Shown here in pieces: positions 53,103 to 62,966 of a stretch of DNA of 64,000 nt. A program made the position numbers and the translations under genes. Below the pieces are notes generated by a model. The model made no database searches, was not told the origin of the DNA, and was given only the letters and a program-made list of their open reading frames with translations. Positions within the stretch are counted from its first letter, which is position 1; the number at the start of each line of letters is the position of its first letter. Origin of the DNA: Paenibacillus nuruki (GTDB taxonomy: Bacteria; Bacillota; Bacilli; Paenibacillales; Paenibacillaceae); assembly GCF_001721045.1 (NCBI RefSeq), contig NZ_MDER01000025.1, forward strand, positions 62,001-126,000. The letters run 5' to 3'.

Positions 53103-54215
53103 TTATAATTGAGACCCTAGAACTTCTTCCGGTTTGAGGTATGGAATATACGTTTTTTTTCCTTGATAACTTTGTAATGTTAATCCTTTTTCAGAATAAT
53201 CGATAATATTGTCAATTGAAATTGGAATTTTACCATTAATTGTTGTGATAACATAGGTAGGAATTGCAAATCCAGTTGTATGTCCTACAAGACCACGTAA
53301 AATTTCTATTCCTTTTTCGAGTGTTGTCATAAAGTGAGATACACCTGTGACATTATCACAATGATATAAGTAATAAGGCCTTACACGAATTTTTAGTAAC
53401 CCATGTAATAATTCTCTCATTGTCTCAAGATCATCATTAATTCCTTTTAAAAGAACTGATTGATTTTGAACAGGTACACCATGTTTTAACAATAAATTAC
53501 AGGCTTTTGCCGATTCTTCAGTAATTTCTTTTGGATGATTAAAATGAGTATTCAACCAAACTGGGTGATATTTTTCTAACATTTCGCAAAATTCTTTAGT
53601 AATACGTTGTGGTAATAATACTGGGTATCGACTACCAATTCTAATAATTTCAACATGTGGGATACTTCTTAAACGAGAAATGATATGTTCTAGCTTACTA
53701 TCGGAATAAGTTAATGGATCTCCACCGGTTAGTAAAACATCTCGAATCTCAGGATGCTCAGAGATATACTTAAAATCTTCTTCAAATGATTCTGCCTCTT
53801 GCTTTTCAAAATAACTCCCATTTACATCAGTTGTATGATATTTACGTGTACAATGACGGCAATACACAGAACATTGTTCTGTCACAAGTAAAACAATACG
53901 ATCTGAATATTTATGAACAATTCGGTTAGTTACACGATACTTCATATCACCTACCGGATCAACATCAGAAAACTGATTAACAATCAACTCATCTGCCGCA
54001 GGCAGTGCTTGTAAACGGATTGGACAGTTTGGATCTGTTTTATCCATCAAGGAAGCGTAATAAGGTGTAACTGCCCAGCGATAAAGCCCTTCACTTTTTT
54101 TGATAGCTTCTTCTTCATCAGGATTGAGTTCGATATAGTTTTTAAGAGCATCTACGGTCTGAATCCGATTTCTAAATTGTGCTTTCCAATCATTCCAATC
54201 CCATTTTTCATTCAT
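53103..54215 (-). CDS. KamA-family radical SAM amino acid 2,3-aminomutase, divergent active site
   Basis: A 370-residue radical SAM/PLP enzyme of the lysine 2,3-aminomutase family, which shifts an amino group from C2 to C3 to make beta-amino acids. The [4Fe-4S] cysteines are Cys115, Cys119 and Cys122 (QCSVYCRHCTRK). LLTGGDPLTY and IGSRYPVLLPQRI are family stretches. From memory, lysine 2,3-aminomutase has PGGGGK with the PLP lysine and two Asp (293 and 330) holding the substrate side-chain amine. Here the motif is shortened to TTINGK (likely PLP lysine Lys329), Asp287 is kept, and the second Asp is replaced by Thr. The substrate may therefore not be lysine. Last gene of the cluster; AGGAGG precedes the ATG. 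Confidence 0.88.
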   Translation of the reverse strand: MNEKWDWNDWKAQFRNRIQTVDALKNYIELNPDEEEAIKKSEGLYRWAVTPYYASLMDKTDPNCPIRLQALPAADELIVNQFSDVDPVGDMKYRVTNRIVHKYSDRIVLLVTEQCSVYCRHCTRKYHTTDVNGSYFEKQEAESFEEDFKYISEHPEIRDVLLTGGDPLTYSDSKLEHIISRLRSIPHVEIIRIGSRYPVLLPQRITKEFCEMLEKYHPVWLNTHFNHPKEITEESAKACNLLLKHGVPVQNQSVLLKGINDDLETMRELLHGLLKIRVRPYYLYHCDNVTGVSHFMTTLEKGIEILRGLVGHTTGFAIPTYVITTINGKIPISIDNIIDYSEKGLTLQSYQGKKTYIPYLKPEEVLGSQL

Positions 54216-54279
54216 TATATTTCCTCCTATTATCGATTTAATTTAATATTGAAATCATAAATATAATGATACTGGAAAC

Positions 54280-55539
54280 TTATTCCACATCCGACTCTGT
54301 TGGTACAGAAAGAGTTCGTATAGAGGAAAACATAATAAATATTGATGAACACATCAGTCCAATAGCTCCAACAATTAATGTTGGTGTAGTGCCTATAGCA
54401 GTACCTAACCACCCTCCTAACAAAGCTCCGATAGGTACTACACCCATACCGAACATACGCATGCAAGCATTCATTCTTCCCTGTAGTTGATGTGGAGTTA
54501 TTGCTTGCCGCAAACTACGTTGATTAATGTTATAAACAATCACCATTGCGGCATCAATCATATACATGACCATAATAAGTAATACAGCCGGCAATAATGG
54601 AAGTAGAGTAGCTATAGGAATGATTAAAGACACAAAACCCGCTAAAAACAAAGAAGATACTAGTGTTTTACCAATACCAAATTTCTTGACCATTGGCCCT
54701 GCAAGGAAAGCGCCTAGTAATGCACCGACTCCAGACATCGAAAAAATCAGTCCAATATAGATAGGTGGTAATGCCAATGTACGAGAAATATACAAAATAA
54801 AAATAGGTTCAATAACATACGTAAATAGATTAAAAATGACCGTACCAATCAAAATTGCGCGCAAGGCATTATTACGAAATACAAAGCTAGCGCCTTCTCG
54901 AATATCAACCCATAGATTTTGTTCTGTTCCTTCTGGAACAACAACAATCTCTTCTTTTTTCTTAATAAAAGATAAATAAACTGCAGATAATAAATAAGTA
55001 CCAACATTAAATAAAATTGATATAGGAGCTGAAAATACTTGAATCAATACTCCCCCTATACTTTGACCTACCACAGTAGCACTCGAACTACTAAATTCTA
55101 ACTTGCTATTACCTTCAACCAATTCATCTTTCTTTACAACAATAGGCAGATAAGATACATGTGCAATTTCAAACACAACTGTATTTATTCCTACGACAGC
55201 AGCAATAATGTATAACATTGGCATACTTAAAATATCGAAAAAGAGTCCTATGGGAATACCAATCAAAACAATCGCACGAATAATATCAGACATGATCATC
55301 ATCGGGCGTTTTGGTTTACGATCTACCCATACGCCAACAAACAAACTGATTAGTAAAAAAGGTAAAAACTCAACTGCTGTTAGAATACCCATTTGTAATG
55401 GTGATGCTTGTAACGTTAATGCTGCAATCAAAGGAATAGCTACTGTTGTAATCTGGACACCAAACGATGAAATTGTATGTCCCAACCAGAAATTTCTAAA
55501 ATCATGATGTTTTAATAAACCTAATGAAACTCTGCTCAT
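54280..55539 (-). CDS. MFS exporter, EntS-like
   Basis: A 419-residue major facilitator transporter with 12 predicted helices, of the EntS/MFS_3 type that exports siderophores and small peptides. Typical signatures: FRNFWLGHTISSFG at the N-terminus, FVGVWVDRKPKRP in the loop 2-3 and the mid-protein FVFRNNALRAILIG. Its place between the aminomutase and ATP-grasp genes makes it the likely exporter or self-resistance pump for the product. AGGAGG precedes the ATG, and the gene ends 64 bases before the aminomutase start. Confidence 0.9.
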   Translation of the reverse strand: MSRVSLGLLKHHDFRNFWLGHTISSFGVQITTVAIPLIAALTLQASPLQMGILTAVEFLPFLLISLFVGVWVDRKPKRPMMIMSDIIRAIVLIGIPIGLFFDILSMPMLYIIAAVVGINTVVFEIAHVSYLPIVVKKDELVEGNSKLEFSSSSATVVGQSIGGVLIQVFSAPISILFNVGTYLLSAVYLSFIKKKEEIVVVPEGTEQNLWVDIREGASFVFRNNALRAILIGTVIFNLFTYVIEPIFILYISRTLALPPIYIGLIFSMSGVGALLGAFLAGPMVKKFGIGKTLVSSLFLAGFVSLIIPIATLLPLLPAVLLIMVMYMIDAAMVIVYNINQRSLRQAITPHQLQGRMNACMRMFGMGVVPIGALLGGWLGTAIGTTPTLIVGAIGLMCSSIFIMFSSIRTLSVPTESDVE

Positions 55540-55559
55540 AATATCCTCCTGAAATTCAA

Positions 55560-56783
55560 TTACTTCATCTTAATTTCAATTTTTTTTATCGCTTGATCTA
55601 ATGCTTTAACAGTTTCATCAAATGTAGGGCTATAAGCAACAATGTAACCTAACCGTTGATACGCATTTTGTGGAGGTACTACAGTTTCACCAAGCTGAAT
55701 ATAAACCTTACTTTCTTTAATGTGATGAATATATTTTAGTTGATCAATACCCGTTAGTTCTTTAAACTCTCCTTCTACATTAGACATTAAAAAGCGTATG
55801 CCTGCTGTTCCTTTATAATGAAGATTTGGAAGACACGGCCCATCTATCGCACAATAGATATGTTGCTCCAGCATATCTATGCCCGTTGTCAACCGAATCA
55901 ATTCAGGAATCATTCCACCAGCCAGACGCCCATTAATTTCAATAATTAGACAACCTTCCTTTGTCCATTTTACTTCTGTATGAGCAGCACCATTTTTAAA
56001 ATGTACAACTTGTAACGCATGCAATACAGTTGCAGTTATCTTTTGATATTGATAATCTGTTAATTTTGCAGGAAATAGATGACCTGCTTCTACAAAAAAA
56101 GGTAAGCCTTCCAATGATTTTTGTGTAACTCCAATTACTGTTGTGCGTCCTTGCCAACTAATTGTTTCTACACTATACTCAGGAGCTTCAATATATTTTT
56201 CAATCAATACTTCCTTTGGAACAGCTTGTCCACGCTTATTAAAACTATGATCTAAAATTATTCGAACTTGTTCTTGAGCAGTTTTTATATTTGTACAAAG
56301 TTTTACTTCGTTTGAGCCACTATCTTCAGTAGGCTTAATGACACAAGGAAATCCAATACGTTGTATTGCTTCATTCAATTCTGCTTCGGAATGCAACACA
56401 TCAAAATGAGGTTGCAAAATATGCGCATTCTTCAATACATTTCGAGTTTGAGCTTTATTACGAACATAACGTATCGTTTCTATACCATTACCAGGAAGCT
56501 GATAAAATGTTATTAATTTCGCCACTTGTTCTAAATAAAACTCGCTTGTCGTTGTAACTCCACAAATATTCGTCACACCAATTTTTGTTGAAATATGTTG
56601 CTGAAGCTCATTTATATCATTGGTATCACATACATACACTTCGCACTCTATATCTTCTAGTCCTCGATATCGATCTGGATTATTAGTATATAATACTGGT
56701 TCTAGCCCCCAATCTACGGCACGAGTTAAAGCAATCATACCTGTGCCAGTTGTATTAGCTTCTATAAATATTAATTTAGACAC
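55560..56783 (-). CDS. ATP-grasp amino acid/peptide ligase
   Basis: A 407-residue ATP-grasp enzyme with an N-terminal pre-ATP domain (SKLIFIEANTTGTGMIALTRA), the ATP-binding strand CVIKPTEDSGSNEV, LIEKYIEAPEYSVE and the Mg-binding HTEVKWTKEGCLIIEINGRLAGG. It closely resembles L-amino acid ligases such as BacD/YwfE and DdaF, which join amino acids through acyl-phosphates. In a cluster without a thioesterase it may attach an amino acid to the peptide or join two parts. The start is GTG with GGAGAG upstream, overlapping the PLP gene by 8 bases. Confidence 0.88.
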   Translation of the reverse strand: MSKLIFIEANTTGTGMIALTRAVDWGLEPVLYTNNPDRYRGLEDIECEVYVCDTNDINELQQHISTKIGVTNICGVTTTSEFYLEQVAKLITFYQLPGNGIETIRYVRNKAQTRNVLKNAHILQPHFDVLHSEAELNEAIQRIGFPCVIKPTEDSGSNEVKLCTNIKTAQEQVRIILDHSFNKRGQAVPKEVLIEKYIEAPEYSVETISWQGRTTVIGVTQKSLEGLPFFVEAGHLFPAKLTDYQYQKITATVLHALQVVHFKNGAAHTEVKWTKEGCLIIEINGRLAGGMIPELIRLTTGIDMLEQHIYCAIDGPCLPNLHYKGTAGIRFLMSNVEGEFKELTGIDQLKYIHHIKESKVYIQLGETVVPPQNAYQRLGYIVAYSPTFDETVKALDQAIKKIEIKMK

Positions 56784-57810
56784 GATAATTCTCTCCTGCT
56801 AGTTCAGAGTATGACCACGATTGTACTACTGTTCGATACGGAACTTGTTGAGGCTGATCTGGTAGTCGTAACTGATCAATTTTTTGAGCAATCCTGTAAT
56901 TTCGATCATAGATTGTACTTACGTAACGATCACCACGATCGGGAAAAATAGCCAATATATTCGCTTTTTCAGATACTCGATTTTGTAACCATCTTGCAAC
57001 TGCATAAACGGAGCCGGAAGAATTGCCTGCGAAAATATGCTGTTCTCTAGCTAGATTAAGTGTAGCTGCAAAAGCTTCCTCATCATTTAGCCAATGTACT
57101 TCATCCACAAGGGCATGATCTACATTAGATGCTACAAGTGAATTTCCTAAGCCTCCCTGTAAACGCTGAGGACAGTCCGGTTGACCAAAAATAACACTTC
57201 CTGTACAATCAACTGCAATTACTTGTAAATTAGGATTGTATTTTTTTAATGCACGAGACGTTCCAGTCATCGAACCACCACTTCCAACTGAGACAACAAG
57301 ATAATCAATATGAGCAATATCCTGAACCACTTCTTGAACGAGTGATTCGTAGGCAGCAGGATTGTTTATATTCTCATATTGTCTGGGCCAGTATGCACCA
57401 GGAAGTTGTGTCAACATCTGCTCTAAACGTTCTAATCGTGCACTTTGCCAACCATTTCTACCCATTTCAGATACAATATCAATATGACACCCTAATGCTG
57501 TTAGCTTCGTCATTGTAATTGAATCTATTCGCGGATCAGTAACAATGTAGACGTCATGTCCCAAACAAGCCCCGACCATCGCCACACCACAAGCCATTGT
57601 TCCTGATGAACTTTCAATAATTGGTGCTCCCTCTTGCAACTCTCCCGTTCGCTTAGCATCCAAAATAATCTGTTTCGCTACCCGATCTTTCATACCAAAT
57701 GGATTCATCATTTCTAACTTAGCATAGATCATTCCACTACTAGGAGAGCTAGATTTTAGTTGTACTAAAGGTGTATTCCCAATTGCTTCAATCATGTTCA
57801 TACAAATCAA
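56776..57810 (-). CDS. Cysteine synthase-like PLP enzyme (SbnA-like)
   Basis: A 344-residue fold-type II PLP enzyme. The PLP lysine is Lys41 in NPFGMKDR, the opening is EAIGNTPLVQL, and the phosphate-binding glycine loop is SVGSGGSMTG. The substrate loop reads SSSGTMACG (residues 67-75), whereas O-acetylserine sulfhydrylases have TSGNTG, so the usual Asn is Met. Relatives such as SbnA make a 2,3-diaminopropionate precursor from O-phosphoserine, and others use different nucleophiles. The SbnB partner is not in the window. The TTG start has AGGGGG eight bases before it. The gene overlaps the ATP-grasp gene. Confidence 0.85.
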   Translation of the reverse strand: MICMNMIEAIGNTPLVQLKSSSPSSGMIYAKLEMMNPFGMKDRVAKQIILDAKRTGELQEGAPIIESSSGTMACGVAMVGACLGHDVYIVTDPRIDSITMTKLTALGCHIDIVSEMGRNGWQSARLERLEQMLTQLPGAYWPRQYENINNPAAYESLVQEVVQDIAHIDYLVVSVGSGGSMTGTSRALKKYNPNLQVIAVDCTGSVIFGQPDCPQRLQGGLGNSLVASNVDHALVDEVHWLNDEEAFAATLNLAREQHIFAGNSSGSVYAVARWLQNRVSEKANILAIFPDRGDRYVSTIYDRNYRIAQKIDQLRLPDQPQQVPYRTVVQSWSYSELAGENYRV

Positions 57811-57857
57811 ATAGTTGTCCCCCTTCGCAAAATCATTCCTGTAGCATTTTATATAAT

Positions 57858-60800
57858 TTACGATTTCAGCAAATCGTTGACTTCCTCGTCACTTAACTGC
57901 TCCATTTGCTTATACATATACTCTTCTACTAGGGCTGCAAATTGTCGAATAGTTGGATGTAGGAATACTTCGCGCAAAGGTACATTAAGTTTTAATTGAC
58001 GACGAATTCTAGATACAATTTGTGTTGCAAGTAAAGAATGTCCTCCTACATCAAAGAAATGATCATGAATACCTATTCCCTCGATCTGTAGCAGTTCTAT
58101 CCATATATCAGCTATATATTTTTCTATTTCAGATTCTGGCTTCTCAATAAAAGAAGATTGGTGATAACTAAGTTTTTCTGGTTTAATTAATTGACTGCGA
58201 TCAATTTTTCCATTTGCATTTAAAGGCATCTGCTCTAACAATATAATAAATGTTGGAACCATATAATCGGGTAATATGGACTGAGCATATTTACGCACTT
58301 GTTCTGACATATCTCCTATTTCATTTTCTATCATATCGACTCTATTCGTTATTGGTACAATGTAAGCAAGTAGAATTTTTATACCAGATACGTCTTCATG
58401 GAGTATTACAACTGCCTCTTTCACATCATTATGCAGACGCAACACAGCTTCAATCTCACTCAGTTCAACACGCATACCGCGAATTTTCACTTGATTATCT
58501 AATCGACCACTAAAATGCAAAGAACCATCTGGATGATAGAATCCTAAATCTCCTGTATAATACATGCGTTCTCCAGGAAAAAAAGGATCTGGAATGAAAG
58601 CCTCTGCTGTTTTATTAGGTAAATTCCGATAGCCTTGAGCTAAACCAATTCCAGAAATATATAACATACCTGTTACACCTGGCGGAACAGGTTGTAAATA
58701 ATCATCCAACACATAACATCGATTATTATCAATCGGCTTTCCAATACATATTGCTCCCTCTGCTTCCATATCTTGCTCAACAACAACGTGCAAAGTGGAG
58801 TCAATCGACACTTCAGTTGCTCCCCATGTATTATTTAGTGTACCTGGCATTTTCGAGAAAAAGTGTTTAACAATATTGGCTGTTAAGGGTTCTCCCGATG
58901 AAATAGTACTTCGTAGCCGATATAATTGATGATATTCATCAGTTGTAAGCTCATCAAGTACAAGATTCAACATACTCGGTACAAATTGTACATGTACTAC
59001 TTCATACTGAATACAAGCATCAATAATGGAACGTGGGTCACGATGCAAACCTGGCTCTAATAAAGCTACACAACCACCATAACTAAGTGGCCAAAAAAAT
59101 TCGACTGCAGCATCATCAAATGTTAAGGTTGTTTTTTGCAAAACTTTCTCTCCAGCTTGTAAATGAAACTGTTTTTGCATCCAGCATATTCGATTAACCC
59201 ATCCCTCATGTACATTAAGCACACCTTTAGGTTTACCTGTCGATCCAGATGTATAATAAATAGATACAAGCGACTGTGGTTTCACTTGACATTCTGGTTT
59301 AGTATAAGGATGTTTCTTTATTGTTTCCCACTGAGAGTCAATACATATGGTTGGAATACCAACTGATTTAAGGTTATTTTTATTACATTCCTGTACAATG
59401 CATAAACTCGCTCCTGCATCCTGCAAAATATGCTGAATACGAACTTCTGGTAATTCCATATCGATCGGTACAAAAGCAGCACCTGCTTTTAAAATAGCCA
59501 TTAAACTGATGACCAATTCAAGTGAACGCTCTACTCCTACACCAACTACTTTGTGAACATCTGAATTTGGAGAAACAGACCAATGAAGTAACAATTCATA
59601 TGCTAACTGATTAGAACGTTTCTCCAATTCTATATAAGTAATTGGCACATTCTGATAGATTGCAGCAACATGATCAGGATGTAACTTTACCTGTTGTTCA
59701 AAAAGTTCATGTAAACAATAGGTCGATGGAAACGGAACTGCTGTATGATTTTGTTTGTAAATGATTTTTTTTTGATATTCGTCTGATAATAGAGGTAGTT
59801 TTCCTATAGTTATATTAGGATTATTTAAAACTCCATCTAGTAGCGAACAAAAACTTGACTGCATATACTTTATTTTTTGTTTCGTAAACAATCGACTATT
59901 ATATTCAAATGTAGCTTCTATCTTTCCAGAGTCTATCTCCTTAAGAAATAAGGTTAACTCAAAACGTGCTGTTTTGTTATTCACTTCAATTGGAAGGACT
60001 TCAAGATCAGCTAGCTCTAATCGTTCTTCTAACTGATTTTGATAAGCAAACATCACTTGAACGATTGGTGAGTAGGCTTGATTTCGTTCAGGTTGTAACT
60101 CTTTCACCAAAATTTCAAAAGGCATATCTTGATGATCATAAATACGCAAGCAGCGCTCTTTAACATGATGCAAGTATGTTAAAAATGAATGCTCTTTATT
60201 GAATTGACTTCGAATTGCTACAGTATTCACAAAAAAGCCTACCATTCGTTCAAGCTCATACTCATTTCGATTAGCAATCGGCGATCCAATAATCAGATCA
60301 TTTTGACCTGAATATCGATGTAACATAATATTAAATATAGCTTGTAAGATCATGTAATAGGATGCTTGAGTCTCCCGTGCGAGTACTTTAAGACCAAGCA
60401 TCTGATTAGTTGACAACTCAAAATATATTTTGTCTCCTTCAAATGTTTGTATAGGTGGTCTCGGTTTATCAGTTGGTATTTGCAATACAGGCAGTTCACC
60501 TGAAAGTTCCTTCTTCCAAAAATCAAGCTGTTTGTGTAAACTTTCAGACTGAGTAGTTGTTTTATGCCAGTGTGCATATTCGGCATATTGTTTGGTCGGT
60601 AAAAACAATGGGGACGACTTGCCCTTGATATATGCTGTATATAATATGTTTAATTCATCTAATAAAATCATATTAGACCAAGCATCTGTAATAATATGAT
60701 GAATAATTATACATAAAATATTACTATTAGGACTTGTGGAAAATAAAGAAAATCGAATTAATGGCCCTTTCTCCAGATCAAATGGTTGCTCAGATTCTTT

Positions 60801-62945
60801 GGTGAGACGCCGTTCTATAAGATGCTCTAGCTCATCAGCAGTATTTGCCGCAAGTGTAGCATGTGAAAAAGGAAGTTGAACTTGCTTAGCAACAACAGGC
60901 ACTGGCTGATCGTTTATAACTTGAAAAGTTGTTCGCAGTATCTCATGACGATTCATTAGATTAATAAGTGCTGCTTGTAATGCATGAAGATCAAGTTGCC
61001 CTTCAATCTGATAGGCAAGTGTCTCATTATAAACAGGATTATAAGGATCCATTTGTTGGATAAACCATAATCTTTCCTGTGCAAAGGACATTTGCAATAT
61101 CTCACCATTAAAAGATTTATTATCTTTAAAAAGTCGGCTACTATAAACATGATCTTCTTTATAGCCCATTTTTTGTAATTCATTCGCTAATCGTCTTACC
61201 GTTCGGTATTTAAAAATAAAAGTGAATGGTATTGTTTGTCTTATAAGAGAACGAAGCTTACTTATGACTCTGGAAGCAGAAATAGAATCTCCACCAATAT
61301 CAAAAAAATCATCTTCAAGTTCAACTTGTTCTAGATGCAAAATATCTGCTATTATTTCAGTAATAATATGCTCTATTTTTGTTCTCATTGAATTTTTATC
61401 ATTTGCAACTTGGCGATTCACAAATGGAATAGGCAATGCCTTACGATCCAGCTTACTATTATCATTTAAAGGAAACTCATCCATTTTTACGATAAAGTGT
61501 GGAATCATATAGGTTGGTAATAAGTTTAGCAACTTTTTTTTCAGGTCCAATTCGTGTTGTGAAAAACCTGGTTTTAATATTACATAAGCAGTCAAGTGGT
61601 GAATAGTTGGAATATCTTCACGTAATATAACAACTACTTCGCGAATTTCTTCCATAGAAAGAAATGCCGACTCCACTTCCCCCAGCTCCACACGAACTCC
61701 TCGCAATTTAACTTGATGATCATTTCTACCTGTAAACTGAATATTACCATCAGCTTTCATGTATGCCTGGTCGCCTGTAAAATACATGCGTTCTCCCGGT
61801 CTAAACGGATTATCTATAAACGACTGACGTGTCCGCTCAGCATCATGCATATATCCTTTAGCTAAACCATAACCAGCTACATACAAATTCCCAATTTTTT
61901 CTTTACCTACTTGTTTTAAATGCTCATCTAAAATATATATTTGACTGTTCCATAATGGCTTACCAATCGGAATAGTATCGTTAGTTTCTAAATCTGTTAC
62001 AGTACATTTGTATAATGTAGAGCCAATTGATAATTCAGTAGCTCCCCATAAATTATACAAATTCCCTGGCATACCTAGGTTGATATAGCGTTTTCCAAGC
62101 TGAATAGGTAAAGCCTCTCCACCACCAAAACAGCCTCTTAAATGATTCATATACTTGATTTGATCTGGAGTTACAACATCAAGTACGCGACTAAGCATGC
62201 TAGAAACAAGTACAAGGAAAGAGACATTATAGCGAATTACATCTTGAATAATCGCTTCAGGATCACGATGTAGTCCCGGTTCAAGTAAAGCAATTCTACC
62301 ACCAGTAACCAGTGGCCAAAATATTTCTAAAGCTGCATCATCAAAACCTAAATTTGTTTTTTGCAAAACTGTTTCTTGAGGCTGTAACTGTAACTCTTTC
62401 TGTATAGAATAGATCGCAGTTACCCAGCCACGATGCGTATTAGCCACTCCTTTGGGTTTGCCCGTTGAACCAGAAGTATAATAAATAGAAATCAACTGTT
62501 CTGCTTGTACTTGAACTTGTGGAAACTCCAATGAATGAAGTGACAATTTTTCATACAACGAGTACCATGTTAATGTATGTTCGACCAGAACTGTTTGACT
62601 AGAATGCGCTAATTCATCTGTAATAAGAAAACGAATATGAGCATCTTGAATAATTTTGTTATGTCTTGAAATAGGAATATCTGGATCTAAAGGAACGTAA
62701 GCCCCACCGGCTTTTAAGATTCCTAGTAATACAATAATTAGTTCTTTTGAACGATTCATACATACACCCACAGGTGTTTCAGAAGTAATACCTTTAGCGA
62801 TCAATGCATGAGCAAGCTGATTCGATTGTTGACTCAACTGGGCGTATGTAAGAGACGAATCGTTCATCGTAACAGCAATATGTTGTGGCATCTGCTTAGC
62901 TTGCTGCTCAAACCATTCATGAAGGTTAATATTTAGAATATCCAC
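57858..62945 (-). CDS. Two-module nonribosomal peptide synthetase (A-PCP-C-A-PCP)
   Basis: A 1695-residue NRPS. A1 is residues 1-505 (YYTSGSTGKPKG at 155-166, TGD at 390-392, NSKLDR at 496-501). PCP1 is 520-595 with Ser554 (GGDS). C is 615-1060 with HHIITDAW (749-756). A2 is 1075-1590 (TSGSTGKPKG at 1232-1241, NGKIDR at 1578-1583). PCP2 is 1600-1680 with Ser1637 (GGHS). No thioesterase, reductase or terminal condensation domain follows, and there is no N-terminal C. My reading of the specificity residues is DDLVFGLIGK (A1) and DDVQISTIDK (A2); the A2 pattern resembles serine/diaminobutyrate-type codes. The two A domains share GLHRDP and FDDAA blocks. The start is GTG with AAGGAGGG upstream. 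Confidence 0.95.
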   Translation of the reverse strand: MDILNINLHEWFEQQAKQMPQHIAVTMNDSSLTYAQLSQQSNQLAHALIAKGITSETPVGVCMNRSKELIIVLLGILKAGGAYVPLDPDIPISRHNKIIQDAHIRFLITDELAHSSQTVLVEHTLTWYSLYEKLSLHSLEFPQVQVQAEQLISIYYTSGSTGKPKGVANTHRGWVTAIYSIQKELQLQPQETVLQKTNLGFDDAALEIFWPLVTGGRIALLEPGLHRDPEAIIQDVIRYNVSFLVLVSSMLSRVLDVVTPDQIKYMNHLRGCFGGGEALPIQLGKRYINLGMPGNLYNLWGATELSIGSTLYKCTVTDLETNDTIPIGKPLWNSQIYILDEHLKQVGKEKIGNLYVAGYGLAKGYMHDAERTRQSFIDNPFRPGERMYFTGDQAYMKADGNIQFTGRNDHQVKLRGVRVELGEVESAFLSMEEIREVVVILREDIPTIHHLTAYVILKPGFSQHELDLKKKLLNLLPTYMIPHFIVKMDEFPLNDNSKLDRKALPIPFVNRQVANDKNSMRTKIEHIITEIIADILHLEQVELEDDFFDIGGDSISASRVISKLRSLIRQTIPFTFIFKYRTVRRLANELQKMGYKEDHVYSSRLFKDNKSFNGEILQMSFAQERLWFIQQMDPYNPVYNETLAYQIEGQLDLHALQAALINLMNRHEILRTTFQVINDQPVPVVAKQVQLPFSHATLAANTADELEHLIERRLTKESEQPFDLEKGPLIRFSLFSTSPNSNILCIIIHHIITDAWSNMILLDELNILYTAYIKGKSSPLFLPTKQYAEYAHWHKTTTQSESLHKQLDFWKKELSGELPVLQIPTDKPRPPIQTFEGDKIYFELSTNQMLGLKVLARETQASYYMILQAIFNIMLHRYSGQNDLIIGSPIANRNEYELERMVGFFVNTVAIRSQFNKEHSFLTYLHHVKERCLRIYDHQDMPFEILVKELQPERNQAYSPIVQVMFAYQNQLEERLELADLEVLPIEVNNKTARFELTLFLKEIDSGKIEATFEYNSRLFTKQKIKYMQSSFCSLLDGVLNNPNITIGKLPLLSDEYQKKIIYKQNHTAVPFPSTYCLHELFEQQVKLHPDHVAAIYQNVPITYIELEKRSNQLAYELLLHWSVSPNSDVHKVVGVGVERSLELVISLMAILKAGAAFVPIDMELPEVRIQHILQDAGASLCIVQECNKNNLKSVGIPTICIDSQWETIKKHPYTKPECQVKPQSLVSIYYTSGSTGKPKGVLNVHEGWVNRICWMQKQFHLQAGEKVLQKTTLTFDDAAVEFFWPLSYGGCVALLEPGLHRDPRSIIDACIQYEVVHVQFVPSMLNLVLDELTTDEYHQLYRLRSTISSGEPLTANIVKHFFSKMPGTLNNTWGATEVSIDSTLHVVVEQDMEAEGAICIGKPIDNNRCYVLDDYLQPVPPGVTGMLYISGIGLAQGYRNLPNKTAEAFIPDPFFPGERMYYTGDLGFYHPDGSLHFSGRLDNQVKIRGMRVELSEIEAVLRLHNDVKEAVVILHEDVSGIKILLAYIVPITNRVDMIENEIGDMSEQVRKYAQSILPDYMVPTFIILLEQMPLNANGKIDRSQLIKPEKLSYHQSSFIEKPESEIEKYIADIWIELLQIEGIGIHDHFFDVGGHSLLATQIVSRIRRQLKLNVPLREVFLHPTIRQFAALVEEYMYKQMEQLSDEEVNDLLKS

Positions 62946-62966
62946 TTCTTTCCCTCCTTAAGATCT

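Noticed and set aside
53103-54215. EF-P lysyl-modification enzyme EpmB or catabolic lysine aminomutase AblA instead of a biosynthetic aminomutase
   Set aside because: No efp, epmA or ablB gene is nearby, and the gene is embedded in the NRPS operon; still possible as an ancestor, so kept as an aminomutase of unknown substrate.
55560-56783. D-alanine-D-alanine ligase or carbamoyl-phosphate synthase for the ATP-grasp gene
   Set aside because: Motifs HTEVKW and INGRLAGG, as well as the length, fit the L-amino acid ligase branch better.
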